64,000 nt of DNA from Atlanticothrix silvestris CENA357 (GCF_016056295.1 NZ_JAECZB010000094.1:1-64000), one strand, 5' to 3'; positions 37,674-46,880 are shown, counted from the stretch's first letter. Made by a program: numbers and translations. Notes: a model not told the origin generated them from the sequence alone.

Positions 37674-38004
37674 AGTTATTATTTGACCATAACCTATCAC
37701 CTCGCCTAGTTGGTCGATTGACTGATATGTACCCAAATTCTCAGCATCTTTTTCTCATCTGCTTAGATCAAGCAGATGATTTAATTGTTTGGGAGTATGC
37801 CCGACAAAGTGGATTTACTGTGTTGTAACGAGAAATGCTGATTTTAACGAGTTGAGCATTTTGCAAGGATTTCCTCCAAAAGTGATTTGGATTCGTTATG
37901 GCAATTGTTCAACCACACAAATTGAAGAGATTTTGCGATCGCATGTAGAGGATATCCAAGATTCTGACAAAAATCCAAATTTGGGAGTTTTGACACTGTA
38001 TTAG
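37670..38004 (+). pseudogene. DUF5615 PIN-like toxin, frameshifted
   Basis: From GTG 37670 the frame encodes KLLFDHNLSPRLVGRLTDMY (the Asp of the PIN fold at the N-terminus) to SGFTVL and meets TAA at about 37826. A second frame from about 37823 continues TRNADFNELSILQGFPPKVI and further to a stop at 38004. The expected joint is FTVVTRDADF, so one indel in the tgtgttgtaacg stretch separates the halves. Restoring it gives about 110 residues, the normal length. Confidence 0.88.
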
Positions 38005-38254
38005 ATTTGGAAATACTCGTAGTAGTTGTTTACACTGAGCCTTGTGAATAAATTGTGATGAAGCGTCATCGCTGTTTTTTTATTCTCTGTATGTAAAATG
38101 TGTTTTCGTTTACCTAAATTCTTAATTGGTAAGATTTTTAAAAAATGTTGCTAACTATAGACGACACTTGCTAGGTTGTGTTTTTAGCTAAAAGATTTGG
38201 GTATTTTAACTAAAGGTGTGTATCATTTTAGTTCTTAAAAAAGAGACAATTTGT

Positions 38255-38622
38255 ATGCTCAAGCCTGTTGCTCTATTTATAAACGGTGTTTTTGAATCAG
38301 TACTAGAGGAAATACTTCAAGTACAAAAGGTGTTACCAGAACAAATTATGTTTCTTCAACCTTATTCTGGTAAAACTATGAAACAATTACGTGATAATTT
38401 ACCTTCTGTAGAATCTCCGATGCGTTTGTTCATTTCTACTACGGTAGATTTAGCTAATATCCACTGTTCATTTCTACTACGGTAGATTTAGCTAATATCC
38501 ACTATCAAGCTGAAATAGTTTGTTGGGAAGATAAAAGATGTTTGACTGATGAAAAAAAGCAAGTTATTAATCGTTTGATGGTTTCGGTAGTTTTATTTGA
38601 CTTCATAATACAGCCAAGTTAA
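38255..38622 (+). pseudogene. Unknown gene broken by a 38-bp tandem duplication
   Basis: From ATG 38255 the frame encodes LKPVALFINGVFESVLEEIL up to RLFISTTVDLANIH, then runs into a stop at 38483-38485. The cause is a perfect 38-bp tandem duplication (38427-38464 and 38465-38502), which shifts the frame. Removing one copy restores an ORF continuing YQAEIVCWEDKRCLTDEKKQ and ending at TAA 38620-38622, about 110 residues. The family is not recognised. The duplication looks like replication slippage. Confidence 0.82.
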
Positions 38623-38768
38623 AACTTCATTGCAACTGACAGGTGATGACTGCGGCAAGCCGCGAAGAAGCATCTACGCAGAAGTTTTAATTCAACTAAT
38701 GCTACCTTAAAAATATCGCGGGTTAATACTGCGCTTCACTCCTACGCTGGTTCAGGCTTTTGACCTTC

Positions 38769-39209
38769 ATGAGTGCAACTTATAAAGCAGATTTCAATTT
38801 GTGGATTAAACAAACAGCCCAACTATTACGGCAACATCACTGGCAAGAAATTGATGTGGTACATCTGATTGAGGAGATTGAAGACTTGGGCAAAAGCGAA
38901 AGGCGAGGTATTGCCAGTCAACTAACTCGCCTGCTATTACATCTGCTTAAGTGGCAATATCAACCTCAGCGTCGCTTAGATAGTTGGTTGGATTCTATAA
39001 CTGATACTCGTACCCAAATTGAGTTAACGATTGAAGATAGTTCCAGTCTCAATAAGTATCCTACAGAGCAACTTGAGGAAAGCTATCAAAGGGCACGTCG
39101 CCAAGTCGCAAAGCAAACAGGGATTCAAATTTCTGTGTTTCCAGAAGATTGTCCCTATCCTTTAGAATTAATTTTGGATGAAAACTGGCTACCAGAAGCA
39201 AATGAGTGA
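38769..39209 (+). CDS. DUF29 family protein
   Basis: The 146-residue protein follows the DUF29 pattern: YKADFNLWIKQTAQLLRQHHW, IDVVHLIEEIEDLGKSERR, then LTRLLLHLLKWQYQP and SWLDSITDTRTQI, with a C-terminal PEDCPYPLELILDENWLP. DUF29 is abundant in cyanobacteria; the role is unknown. ATG 38769 is preferred to the TTG 38760. A short repeat with cgcgaagaagcatctacgca lies just before it. Confidence 0.93.
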   Translation: MSATYKADFNLWIKQTAQLLRQHHWQEIDVVHLIEEIEDLGKSERRGIASQLTRLLLHLLKWQYQPQRRLDSWLDSITDTRTQIELTIEDSSSLNKYPTEQLEESYQRARRQVAKQTGIQISVFPEDCPYPLELILDENWLPEANE

Positions 39210-39232
39210 GATTTTGAGGCAATCGCTTTTAA

Positions 39233-39373
39233 GCCAATACCGTTCAGTTAGAACTAAAAACCTTAAATCGCGTAGGTTGGATTGAGGGACGAAACCCAAC
39301 ATTTTCAAGGATTTGTTGGGTAACGCATTGCCTCAACCCAACATATAATTATCCTTAAGTGAACCGTATTGGC
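39233..39373. mobile_element. MITE-like element with TTTTAA target duplication
   Basis: Terminal inverted repeats of 18 bp (GCCAATACCGTTCAGTTA at 39233-39250; TAAGTGAACCGTATTGGC at 39356-39373) match at 16 of 18 positions. The element of 141 bp is flanked on both sides by TTTTAA (39227-39232 and 39374-39379). The interior has a gttgggt/acccaac palindrome common in Nostoc. It encodes nothing and sits between the DUF29 gene and a hypothetical gene on the opposite strand. Confidence 0.82.
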
Positions 39374-39375
39374 TT

Positions 39376-40077
39376 TTAAGCTTGGTAGCTTGCGTTTATT
39401 TGTAACCTCAGATAATCAATGAAATCCAGAATTTCGGCATCAGTTAATTGTAGGCGCGATCGCTTGCCATATTTCTGCTGTAAAAATTCTCTTCCTTGAT
39501 CTGCTGTCCAGTTTAATTGTGCTAAATATGTATCGGTTTGAGCTATAAAACCTTCACGTTTTTCAGGCATGATTTGAAGGTAATTTTGATCTTGATTTAA
39601 ATTATAATGTTCGTTAATTTTTAGACTTACTTTTTGCCCTAATGCTTGCCAATCTATCTCTTTATGCCCGTCCCAACTAACACCTACAGACCGATAAGTT
39701 ACTGGATCGTAAATTGTGCAAAATACAATTGTTTTATCTCCAGGGCTGACTGCGATCGTTAGCGGACGAGACAATTGTTGAGAAGTTAGGGCATCAAGTG
39801 AAAGTAACAAACTTTTAGAAAAGTAGGACTCACTACCTGAACGTATGACATAAGGTTTATCGGCCAAAATATGTATATCAGTTTTTTCGGCTTCTCCATG
39901 TGAAGTTTCAACTTTTTTGTTAACTTCAATCTCTGTGATTACTCCAGTTAAAGCTCTGTCATAAATAGGGATTGGTTTTTTATCATCAGATAGCAAATAC
40001 CAACAGTAGTCAGATTCCTTGCTGACAAAAACATATTGAGGTCTTGGGACTGCCCCAAATCCTAATTTAACTTCCAT
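39376..40077 (-). CDS. Hypothetical protein
   Basis: The roughly 233-residue product from ATG 40077 begins MEVKLGFGAVPRPQYVFVSK. A TTG at 40155 would add 26 residues. It has no signal peptide or membrane segment. The C-terminal third is helical with a conserved-looking LTADQGREFLQ-type stretch and TDAEILDFIDYLRLQI. Strands in the middle (KPYVIRSGSESYFSKSLLLS) suggest an alpha/beta fold. I do not recognise a family. The MITE-like element reaches into its last codons' downstream edge (the stop is at 39376). Confidence 0.6.
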   Translation of the reverse strand: MEVKLGFGAVPRPQYVFVSKESDYCWYLLSDDKKPIPIYDRALTGVITEIEVNKKVETSHGEAEKTDIHILADKPYVIRSGSESYFSKSLLLSLDALTSQQLSRPLTIAVSPGDKTIVFCTIYDPVTYRSVGVSWDGHKEIDWQALGQKVSLKINEHYNLNQDQNYLQIMPEKREGFIAQTDTYLAQLNWTADQGREFLQQKYGKRSRLQLTDAEILDFIDYLRLQINASYQA

Positions 40078-40225
40078 ATTTTCTTGAAAATTATTGCAAA
40101 TAGATTGATTTGGCAGTAAATGATTTACTTGTAATATAATTCCCAAACTATTCAATTAATTAACCTTCGATAATAAAAAATTATAAAGTTTTTGTTATAT
40201 GCTTCTAGTAAAAGCAAACTTTTTC

Positions 40226-40256
40226 AAAAAAAAGAGTGGGTATAAAACCCACCCTC
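40226..40256 (-). terminator. Intrinsic terminator after ndhD
   Basis: On the minus strand GAGGGTGGGT, a short loop and ACCCACTC form a stem followed by eight Ts (plus strand a-run 40226-40233). It is placed just after the ndhD stop. Confidence 0.8.
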
Positions 40257-40289
40257 AAAGCAATAGTAATTTAAATTATTAATGACTAT

Positions 40290-41870
40290 TTAATTACCAA
40301 TTGCTGGGGCACTTAAAGAAACCTGTGGTGCTTCTTCTTTTTGCTGTGCTAATGTTGGCACAGAATTACGCAACCGCGCTGTCAGTTGTACTGTGGTTGC
40401 ATCATACATCTGAGTCAGTAACTTGGGATAAAGACCAATACCAATTATTGGTACTAACAAACAAGCAATGATAAATACTTCACGGGGTTCGGCATCTATC
40501 AAAGCTTGGTGAGAAACTAATTCTTCGTTCTCTTGACCGTAGAAAATTTCTCGCAACATTGACAGCAAATAAATCGGAGTTAAAATCACTCCAACTGCCA
40601 TCAAAAATACTACGATGACTTTAAATGTGGAGCTATAAGCATCGCTAGTAGCAAAGCCGACAAACACCATTAGCTCTGCCACAAAACCACTCATTCCTGG
40701 CAATGCTAAAGAAGCCATCGAACAGGCAGTGAACATGGCGAAAATCTTCCGCATCCTCTTACCAACACCACCCATTTCATCCAACATTAAGGTATGTGTC
40801 CGGTCATAAGTTGCACCGACGAGGAAGAATAAACTTGCCCCAATTAATCCGTGGGAAACCATTTGTAAAACTGCCCCACTCAATCCCAAATCTGTGAAGG
40901 AAGCAATACCAATGAGGACAAAGCCCATGTGGGAAATTGAGGAATAGGCAATTTTTCGCTTCAGATTTCGCTGGGCAAAGGATGTGAGGGCTGCGTAAAT
41001 GATATTAACTACCCCCAGCACCACTAACACCGGCGCAAAATAAGCGTGGGCATCGGGGAGCATTTGAGCATTCATGCGAACCAAGGCATAACCGCCCATT
41101 TTCAGCAGAATACCCGCTAGTAGCATGTGTACTGGTGCTGTTGCTTCACCGTGGGCATCTGGTAGCCAGGTATGCAAGGGAATGATTGGCAATTTAACGG
41201 CGTAGGCAATCAGGAAGCCGGCATATAGCGCCAACTGGAAATTGAGGGCGAAATCCTTGAGAGCGATCGCTCGCATATCAAACGTCACCGTATCGCCGTA
41301 AAATCCCATTGTCAGGGCAGACAGCAAAATAAACAGCGAACCACCTGCTGTGTATAGAATGAACTTTGTCGCTGCGTATTGCCGCTTTTTACCTCCCCAA
41401 ATCGACAGCAGAAAGTATATTGGTACTAGTTCTAGTTCCCACACCAGGAAAAATAACAGCATATCCTGAACAGCGAATACAGCAATTTGACCGCCATACA
41501 TCGCCAAAATCAAAAAGTAAAATAGCTTTGGCTTAAACGTCACAGGCCAAGCTGCTAAAATCGCCAGCGTGGTGATGAATCCAGTCAAAATAATTAGGGG
41601 CATTGACAAGCCATCTGCCCCTACTGACCAATTCAAATCTAGTTGCGGTACCCAAGGGTAACTCTCTACCAGTTGCAAATCGGGATTGGAGAAGTCGTAC
41701 CCAGTATAAAAAGCATAAACAATCAGCGCAAAATCTATCAACCCTACGATTAGGGAATACCAGCGCACTGTTTTGCCGTCTTTATCTGGGATGAGGGGAA
41801 TCAGTAGTGACGCGGCTATCGGCAATAAGATAATCGTCGTCAGCCACGGGAAATTAGTTATATTCATCAC
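40290..41870 (-). CDS. ndhD: NAD(P)H-quinone oxidoreductase chain 4 (NdhD1-type)
   Basis: The 526-residue product has the 14-helix antiporter-like fold of NdhD. Visible are [20 protein letters not shown] with its helix-5 glutamate, the [20 protein letters not shown] lysine/histidine helix, and the [18 protein letters not shown] helix. It is a proton-pumping membrane subunit of the cyanobacterial NDH-1 complex, in respiration and cyclic electron flow. In most cyanobacteria it follows ndhF directly; here 2.7 kb of toxin-antitoxin genes lies between. An intrinsic terminator follows it. Confidence 0.96.
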   Translation of the reverse strand: MMNITNFPWLTTIILLPIAASLLIPLIPDKDGKTVRWYSLIVGLIDFALIVYAFYTGYDFSNPDLQLVESYPWVPQLDLNWSVGADGLSMPLIILTGFITTLAILAAWPVTFKPKLFYFLILAMYGGQIAVFAVQDMLLFFLVWELELVPIYFLLSIWGGKKRQYAATKFILYTAGGSLFILLSALTMGFYGDTVTFDMRAIALKDFALNFQLALYAGFLIAYAVKLPIIPLHTWLPDAHGEATAPVHMLLAGILLKMGGYALVRMNAQMLPDAHAYFAPVLVVLGVVNIIYAALTSFAQRNLKRKIAYSSISHMGFVLIGIASFTDLGLSGAVLQMVSHGLIGASLFFLVGATYDRTHTLMLDEMGGVGKRMRKIFAMFTACSMASLALPGMSGFVAELMVFVGFATSDAYSSTFKVIVVFLMAVGVILTPIYLLSMLREIFYGQENEELVSHQALIDAEPREVFIIACLLVPIIGIGLYPKLLTQMYDATTVQLTARLRNSVPTLAQQKEEAPQVSLSAPAIGN

Positions 41871-42225
41871 AATTCGTCTGCAATCAAAGTCATGTTTGGC
41901 AAAAAGTCACTAGCTATTAACTAACAGCTTTTTGGGTATTTGGTCTCTCTTGTTAGGTTGATTTAATTAAATTGGCAATCCCCCATTTTGCTCTTGAGAG
42001 TTTCTTTTGACTAGAGGAAGGATGAGCAGGATGTGGGTTAGGATACACCCAGTCAAGTTAAAAACTTACCCTGAAAGAGCCACTAGACTAGAATTATAGC
42101 GATGCGATGTCTACGACAAGCCGCTCCGCGTCTACGCATAACCCAACCCAGGATACACGATCTATTTGGTAGTTGTTGAAAAAAGCGATTTAATGCAAAA
42201 AAGCATGATTAGGAGAAATAAGCTT
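41871..42225. other. Gap before ndhD with Nostoc interspersed repeat
   Basis: The 355 bases before the ndhD start hold a repeat at about 42099-42141 (gcgatgtctacgacaagccg and ccgcgtctacgc words), common in Nostoc genomes. The ndhD promoter should be here now that it is split from ndhF; I cannot assign its boxes. A ribosome-binding AGGAGA at 42210-42215 serves the following plus-strand gene. Confidence 0.55.
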
Positions 42226-42441
42226 ATGATAATCGCACAAATTGAAAGTCAAATTCGTTATGTCACCAACACAGATGGAGAAACAACAGATGTACTCGTC
42301 CCTGTAGAACTTTGGCAACAGCTGATGAGTTCTATAAATTCTGATAACGTCAGTGGTTTAGCTTGGATTGATGAACAGGAGCCAAAAGCACAAATATTAG
42401 CCGACCTGCAAGAGTCCGTGCGACAAGCAGCAGTAGGATAA
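42226..42441 (+). CDS. Small protein, antitoxin-like, no visible toxin
   Basis: The 71-residue product starts MIIAQIESQIRYVTNTDGET and has TDVLVPVELWQQLMSSI. The acidic, short, helical form and the opening resemble Phd/RelB-type orphan antitoxins common in cyanobacteria. ATG 42226 has an AGGAGA at good distance; the frame opens further upstream at GTG 42166 without support. No toxin gene follows on the same strand. It sits in the toxin-antitoxin island between ndhD and ndhF. Confidence 0.6.
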   Translation: MIIAQIESQIRYVTNTDGETTDVLVPVELWQQLMSSINSDNVSGLAWIDEQEPKAQILADLQESVRQAAVG

Positions 42442-42569
42442 ACTTTCCCAGTTTCGGAGCTTTGGGACGATATTGAAGCCTAGAGTTATTTGATCAAATG
42501 TCAGAATCAGGATGTATAATTAACGCTGCGCTAACAAAATAAAAGGATTAACAGGATTTTTGTGATTAT

Positions 42570-42956
42570 TCAAGGGCATAAAGAGTCAATATTTGCTTTG
42601 GCAAAATTAAGAATTTCGATAGCTCTTTGAATAATCTGATCGGCATCAGCTTGTGTAATATTAGGATCAGTATTATAGTCACCGCGTAAACGAGTTCTTT
42701 CTGCATCAATTAGATAACGATGAAATTCACGGGGAACTCGCTGTGGACGTGCAAATCTTTCTCCAAAAGCAGCAATTACGGCTGAATGTTTAGAATAACC
42801 AAGTCCTTCGCCTTCTAAAAAAGCGGTAGCAATATAAAACATTGCGTAATAGCTACGAGATGCTGCAAATTCAGCAAAACCTTTTTGATTGAGTTCTTCC
42901 GCTGCTTGCAAACTTCTCTCTGCTTTTTCTAGGAGTCTTTGTTGTTCAGGGGTCAT
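42570..42956 (-). CDS. HEPN domain protein (toxin-like partner of MNT)
   Basis: The 128-residue helical protein has ASRSYYAMFYIATAFLEGEG with the conserved SRxYYAMFY pattern of HEPN proteins of the DUF/PF05168 type, followed by RTRLRGDYNTD. In HEPN/MNT toxin-antitoxin pairs the HEPN protein is the RNase toxin and the MNT protein silences it by adding AMP or by binding. The R-x4-H RNase motif of some HEPN groups is not obvious here. It overlaps the MNT gene by 4 bases (42953-42956). Confidence 0.88.
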   Translation of the reverse strand: MTPEQQRLLEKAERSLQAAEELNQKGFAEFAASRSYYAMFYIATAFLEGEGLGYSKHSAVIAAFGERFARPQRVPREFHRYLIDAERTRLRGDYNTDPNITQADADQIIQRAIEILNFAKANIDSLCP

Positions 42957-43276
42957 ATTACTAACCCATCTTGTCTGACATTACGGAAGAAACCACTATT
43001 ATAATTTTCGAGTTGATCGCGGGTAACAAACGCACAACTAATTAAAACATTATATTCTAAACATAAATCTGCAATACTTTGACTTATTTTTTCGCTTTCT
43101 TGAGAATAGCTAAAAACATCTTTTAATACAATTAAAATATCAATATCTGAGTCTGGCTGTGCTGTTCCTCTGGCTTGTGAACCAAATAAAATTAGTTTGT
43201 CTAACTGTTCTCCATAGAGTTGTTTTAAGTTTTCGCGTATCCGGGTTAAGACTGTTGAAATTGGTTGATTTAGCAT
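42953..43276 (-). CDS. Minimal nucleotidyltransferase (MNT) antitoxin
   Basis: The 107-residue protein carries the nucleotidyltransferase motif LFGSQARGTAQPDSDIDILI, with GSxARG and the DxD metal ligands about 11 residues later. It is a MNT-type protein paired with the HEPN gene that overlaps it by 4 bases. It may AMPylate the HEPN toxin. It lies first in the pair, the usual order. Confidence 0.93.
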   Translation of the reverse strand: MLNQPISTVLTRIRENLKQLYGEQLDKLILFGSQARGTAQPDSDIDILIVLKDVFSYSQESEKISQSIADLCLEYNVLISCAFVTRDQLENYNSGFFRNVRQDGLVI

Positions 43277-43476
43277 AGTTTAAAATAAACAATTACTTTT
43301 ATCTTATATCTATATACATTTAAAAAAGATCGCACACAGAGAAAGAGCGATCGCAAACCGTGCCTAGACTATCACTCACGATGGTATATCATTTATCTAC
43401 TGTGTAGTCTGTCTCCCATAGCAATAACTTCATGCCTTTCTCCGATTTCACTAATCCTTTAATTGATTTCTGAATT

Positions 43477-43773
43477 TTATTCTCGACCAATCCAGTACAC
43501 AGGCTTACGTTTGTGATGTGCTATGGCTAGAATCCGAATTAAATCATCATCGACAACACGGTATAGGAGTGAATAAGGAAATTTAGGCAGAATAAGCCGA
43601 CGAACAAATCCTCGAACTACTACACCAGCAGTAGGATAACGTATGAGGAGATTAACTGCACCTTCTATTTCTGTCAATAAATCTAGCCCTAGCCCCTGAT
43701 TTTGTTCCTCGTAATAACTTGCGACATCAACCAGTTCTTGCTCTGCCAATGGATGAAATACAATTCTTGTCAT
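43477..43773 (-). CDS. RelE/ParE-family toxin
   Basis: The 98-residue protein reads RIVFHPLAEQELVDVASYYE, then VNLLIRYPTAGVVVRGFVRR and FPYSLLYRVVDDDLIRILAI with AHHKRKPVYW, the standard RelE/ParE superfamily layout. Such toxins cut mRNA on the ribosome or poison gyrase. It overlaps the antitoxin gene by 4 bases (ATGA). The conserved C-terminal ..HxxRxPxYW is complete. Confidence 0.93.
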   Translation of the reverse strand: MTRIVFHPLAEQELVDVASYYEEQNQGLGLDLLTEIEGAVNLLIRYPTAGVVVRGFVRRLILPKFPYSLLYRVVDDDLIRILAIAHHKRKPVYWIGRE

Positions 43774-44000
43774 TGTAAAGATGCACGAACTCGTTGAAAT
43801 ACTTCTTCAGCCGGAATACCAGTAATTTGATTGGTGTTCATATCTTCATCACGCTTCTGGGCTTCTTCAGCCCAACTAGCCGCAATTTCTTGATCTATTC
43901 CACTTTCTTGACCCAATCTTTCCAGTAATCTTGCTAATAAAATCACTTGAGAATCTTTTGGAAGTGCAAGAACTTCGGCTTCAAGCTGTTCAAGGGTCAT
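43770..44000 (-). CDS. Addiction-module antitoxin (PF09720-type)
   Basis: The 76-residue protein starts MTLEQLEAEVLALPKDSQVI and continues LLARLLERLGQESG, then IAASWAEEAQKRDEDMN and the conserved GIPAEEVFQRVRASL end. This is the 'addiction module component' family that pairs with RelE/ParE toxins. It precedes the toxin with 4-base overlap. It should bind and neutralise the toxin and repress the operon. Confidence 0.93.
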   Translation of the reverse strand: MTLEQLEAEVLALPKDSQVILLARLLERLGQESGIDQEIAASWAEEAQKRDEDMNTNQITGIPAEEVFQRVRASLQ

Positions 44001-44088
44001 AGTGAATACCTAAACTCTCTAGTACAGTACCTCTTATTTTACTGGAATTACAAATCATAAAACCTCAACAGTTAACACTAATGCAGTG

Positions 44089-44274
44089 TTAGCCAGCTTC
44101 ATCATTAAGCATCTTAATAATATGTTTTGCAAGTTGCTCTTTGATTTCTCTATGTCTGGGAACGGCTTGAGAAATTTTTGTTATTGGATTCTGATACCAA
44201 TCATGTTTGCCACCATGACGAACCAAGATACAACCCATTTCTTCAAGTTTACTGATTAAATTTCTTCGTTTCAC
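44089..44274 (-). CDS. hicA: HicA toxin
   Basis: The 61-residue protein has MKRRNLISKLEEMGCILVRH followed by GGKHDWYQNP and VPRHREIKEQLAKHII, the HicA mRNA-interferase pattern (dsRBD-like fold). The catalytic His lies in GGKHD. The gene overlaps the HicB-type antitoxin by 4 bases (44271-44274). Confidence 0.92.
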   Translation of the reverse strand: MKRRNLISKLEEMGCILVRHGGKHDWYQNPITKISQAVPRHREIKEQLAKHIIKMLNDEAG

Positions 44275-44462
44275 GAAACTTCAAGTTCTGCAACTCTGCG
44301 AATATTTTGGATAGTTCCACTTGTTAATTCACTGTAAATATCGAGTAGATTTTCTCTTAGCTCCTCTTCAGTTTCACCCTGAGTCCAATAGTCAGGATAT
44401 TCTTCGAGATAACCTAACCACATATCATCATCTTGCCAATAAATGTATTTTTTCTTAATCAT
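44271..44462 (-). CDS. hicB: HicB-type antitoxin
   Basis: The protein of about 63 residues reads WQDDDMWLGYLEEYPDYWTQ and GETEEELRENLLDIYSELTS, the partial RNase H-like fold of HicB. It is shorter than many HicB proteins and lacks a C-terminal DNA-binding domain. ATG 44462 is taken; GTG 44474 is an alternative. It lies directly after the ndhF terminator region and before hicA in one operon. Confidence 0.9.
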   Translation of the reverse strand: MIKKKYIYWQDDDMWLGYLEEYPDYWTQGETEEELRENLLDIYSELTSGTIQNIRRVAELEVS

Positions 44463-44564
44463 TCGCCTATTCACTGCCTTTTTTGAATTAGGGAATTTAA
44501 GCCACTGATGCTTAGATTATCGATTCGTTAGATTACCTTATATATCTTAACTTCAGTCAAAAAA

Positions 44565-44585
44565 AAGAGTCTAAATTAGACTCTT
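44565..44585. terminator. Intrinsic terminator after ndhF (bidirectional)
   Basis: AAGAGTCTAA and TTAGACTCTT form a 10-bp stem around one base, with an A-run before and after, so it serves ndhF on the minus strand and could block entry from the other side. A second weaker G/C hairpin (TAGGGGTGGG region) at about 44595-44620 adds to it. Confidence 0.8.
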
Positions 44586-44625
44586 AAAAAACTTAGGGGC
44601 AGACATCCGCCCACCCCTATTAAAA

Positions 44626-46731
44626 TCAGGTGACACCAAAGACAATCACTAAACCCAAAACTGCCCCAAATACAATCAAGGCGTAAAATTGAGCGCGACC
44701 GTTTTCTAAGTATTTCAGACCTTCGCCACTAACAAGGGTGAAAAAGCCTGTGAGGTTAACTGCACCATCAACAACACGGAAGTCAACTTCCATAACTTGT
44801 CTAGCGATGCGACGCAAACCAACGACAAAGACACGATGGTAAATGTCATCAAAGTACCACTTGTTGAGGGATAGCTCATAAAGTGGTTTGATTTGAGATG
44901 CGATCGCAGCTGGGTCAATTTTACGCTGTAAGTACATCAAGGAAGCCAAGGTAATCCCAATTAAGGAAATACCTACAGAAGCCCCAGCCATCACATAAAA
45001 TTCCGTCGGATTGAACTCGGCGGCCTTTTCTAGAACTTCAGTGAGGGTTTCGCTAGGAGGAAAAATAAACTCCTCGAAATAATTAGCGTAGGGTGTACCT
45101 GTTAAACCAATCAAAATCGAAGGCACAGCCAACAGTGCCAACGGCAGGGTCATTGTCCACGGTGATTCGTGAGGAGAATCGCTATGATGCCCGTGGGAGT
45201 CATGGGAATCATGATGATCACCAGTAGCAGCCAATTCACCATGTTTCATTGCCCCAGGGCCAAAATTTGGGGCTAGTTCTGCTGATTCTGATTCCAGGAT
45301 AATTGTAGCGGCGGCCTTTTTAAGCTTGTCCTTGATTTTCTCGTCAGTACCGCGAAATTTGCCTTCAAATGTCATGAAATACATTCTAAACATGTAGAAA
45401 GCAGTAATGCCGGCAGTTAGCCAACCAATCAACCACAGAAGTGGGTTAGCCTCAAAAGCTTGTCCGAGAATTTCATCTTTTGACCAAAACCCAGCAAAAG
45501 GTGGAACACCAGAAATTGCCAAGCAACCAATCAAAAAGGTAATTCCTGTGATGGGCATATACTTTCGCAATCCCCCCATCAACCGCATATCTTGCGCTAA
45601 GGCAGGGTCGTGACCAACAACTCCTTCCATGCCGTGAATTACAGAACCGGAACCTAAGAACAGCATCGCCTTGAAATAGGCGTGGGTCATTAGGTGGAAT
45701 AATCCAGCACTGTATGAGCCTAGTCCCATTGCCATCACCATGTAACCCAATTGGGAGATGGTGGAGTATGCTAGACCCTTTTTGATGTCATTTTGGGTAA
45801 TTGCAATGCTTGCCCCTAAAAATGCCGTAAATGCCCCTGTAAAGGCAATTACGTTCATTGCTGCGGGAACGTGTTCAAAAACTGGATACATCCGGGCAAT
45901 TAGGAATACACCTGCTGCCACCATTGTTGCCGCATGAATCAGGGCAGAAATGGGTGTGGGGCCTTCCATTGCGTCTGGTAGCCAGACATGTAGGGGGAAT
46001 TGGGCGGATTTAGCAACTGGACCCAGGAAAACTAAAATTGCCAAGACAATGGCGAGGAAATTGCTCACAGAACCTGATTCTACGAGTTGTGCGAGGCGAT
46101 CGCCCATCACATTAAAATCAAAGCTGCCTGTTGCCCAGAACAGTCCCAGAATGCCAAGTAGAAGACCAAAGTCACCCACTCGGTTAGTTACAAATGCTTT
46201 TTGACAGGCATCTGCTGCGGATTTGCGATCGTACCAGAAGCCAACCAGCAAGTAGGAACACATGCCAACCAGTTCCCAAAAAATGTAAACCTGTACCAGG
46301 TTAGGGCTAACTACCAGACCCAACATGGAGGAACCAAACAAGCTCAGATAGGCGTAAAACCTGACATACCCTGGGTCATGAGCCATGTAGCCATCAGTGT
46401 AGATCATGACTAATAGAGCTACCGTTGTCACAATCACCAGCATCAGGGCTGTGAGGTGGTCGATAGTGTAGCCCATTCTCAGGTGAAAATTACCTGCTGC
46501 TGCCCATTCGAGGGTGCGGAGATAAGCCGGGTGTCCTTGAATTTGACTCCACAGCAAGGCCAAAGACAACGCCATCGCTGCTCCCATCAAGGAGATGATA
46601 ACTACAGCGTTAAGTTGCCGCAGGCGGTTTGTCACCTGATTTACCGAAATTAATCCTAGACCGACTAGCATTGCTCCTACAAGAGGCAATACCGGAATCA
46701 GCCAGGCATATTCATAGATTACTTCCATCAC
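44626..46731 (-). CDS. ndhF: NAD(P)H-quinone oxidoreductase chain 5 (NdhF1-type)
   Basis: The 701-residue product has the NdhF layout: FWELVGMCSYLLVGFWYDR, then AKSAQFPLHVWLPDAMEGPT and HAATMVAAGVFLIARM, DIKKGLAYSTISQLGYM, and a long C-terminal helix with the final membrane anchor. It pumps protons as part of NDH-1 and works with NdhD. A histidine-rich loop (GDHHDSHDSHGHHSDSPHES, about 535-555) lies between helices. It is followed by an intrinsic terminator and a toxin-antitoxin island before ndhD. Confidence 0.96.
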   Translation of the reverse strand: MMEVIYEYAWLIPVLPLVGAMLVGLGLISVNQVTNRLRQLNAVVIISLMGAAMALSLALLWSQIQGHPAYLRTLEWAAAGNFHLRMGYTIDHLTALMLVIVTTVALLVMIYTDGYMAHDPGYVRFYAYLSLFGSSMLGLVVSPNLVQVYIFWELVGMCSYLLVGFWYDRKSAADACQKAFVTNRVGDFGLLLGILGLFWATGSFDFNVMGDRLAQLVESGSVSNFLAIVLAILVFLGPVAKSAQFPLHVWLPDAMEGPTPISALIHAATMVAAGVFLIARMYPVFEHVPAAMNVIAFTGAFTAFLGASIAITQNDIKKGLAYSTISQLGYMVMAMGLGSYSAGLFHLMTHAYFKAMLFLGSGSVIHGMEGVVGHDPALAQDMRLMGGLRKYMPITGITFLIGCLAISGVPPFAGFWSKDEILGQAFEANPLLWLIGWLTAGITAFYMFRMYFMTFEGKFRGTDEKIKDKLKKAAATIILESESAELAPNFGPGAMKHGELAATGDHHDSHDSHGHHSDSPHESPWTMTLPLALLAVPSILIGLTGTPYANYFEEFIFPPSETLTEVLEKAAEFNPTEFYVMAGASVGISLIGITLASLMYLQRKIDPAAIASQIKPLYELSLNKWYFDDIYHRVFVVGLRRIARQVMEVDFRVVDGAVNLTGFFTLVSGEGLKYLENGRAQFYALIVFGAVLGLVIVFGVT

Positions 46732-46850
46732 TGACGCTTATTTTTAGAATTCTTGACTAAGTTTAGGACAGTACTGCGGACGGTTTCCGCCGCAGGCAAC
46801 TGTCCAGGCAGAACTGTTAATAATTGTGACACACACCCTTGAGGATAAAA

Positions 46851-46880
46851 TACCCCACCCAATGAGCTTTGGGTGGGGTA
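46851..46880 (-). terminator. Intrinsic terminator after the thioredoxin gene
   Basis: TACCCCACCC and GGGTGGGGTA form a perfect 10-bp stem around a 10-nt loop, followed by TTTTATCC on the minus strand. It separates the thioredoxin gene from ndhF, which therefore probably has its own promoter at 46732-46850. Confidence 0.88.
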
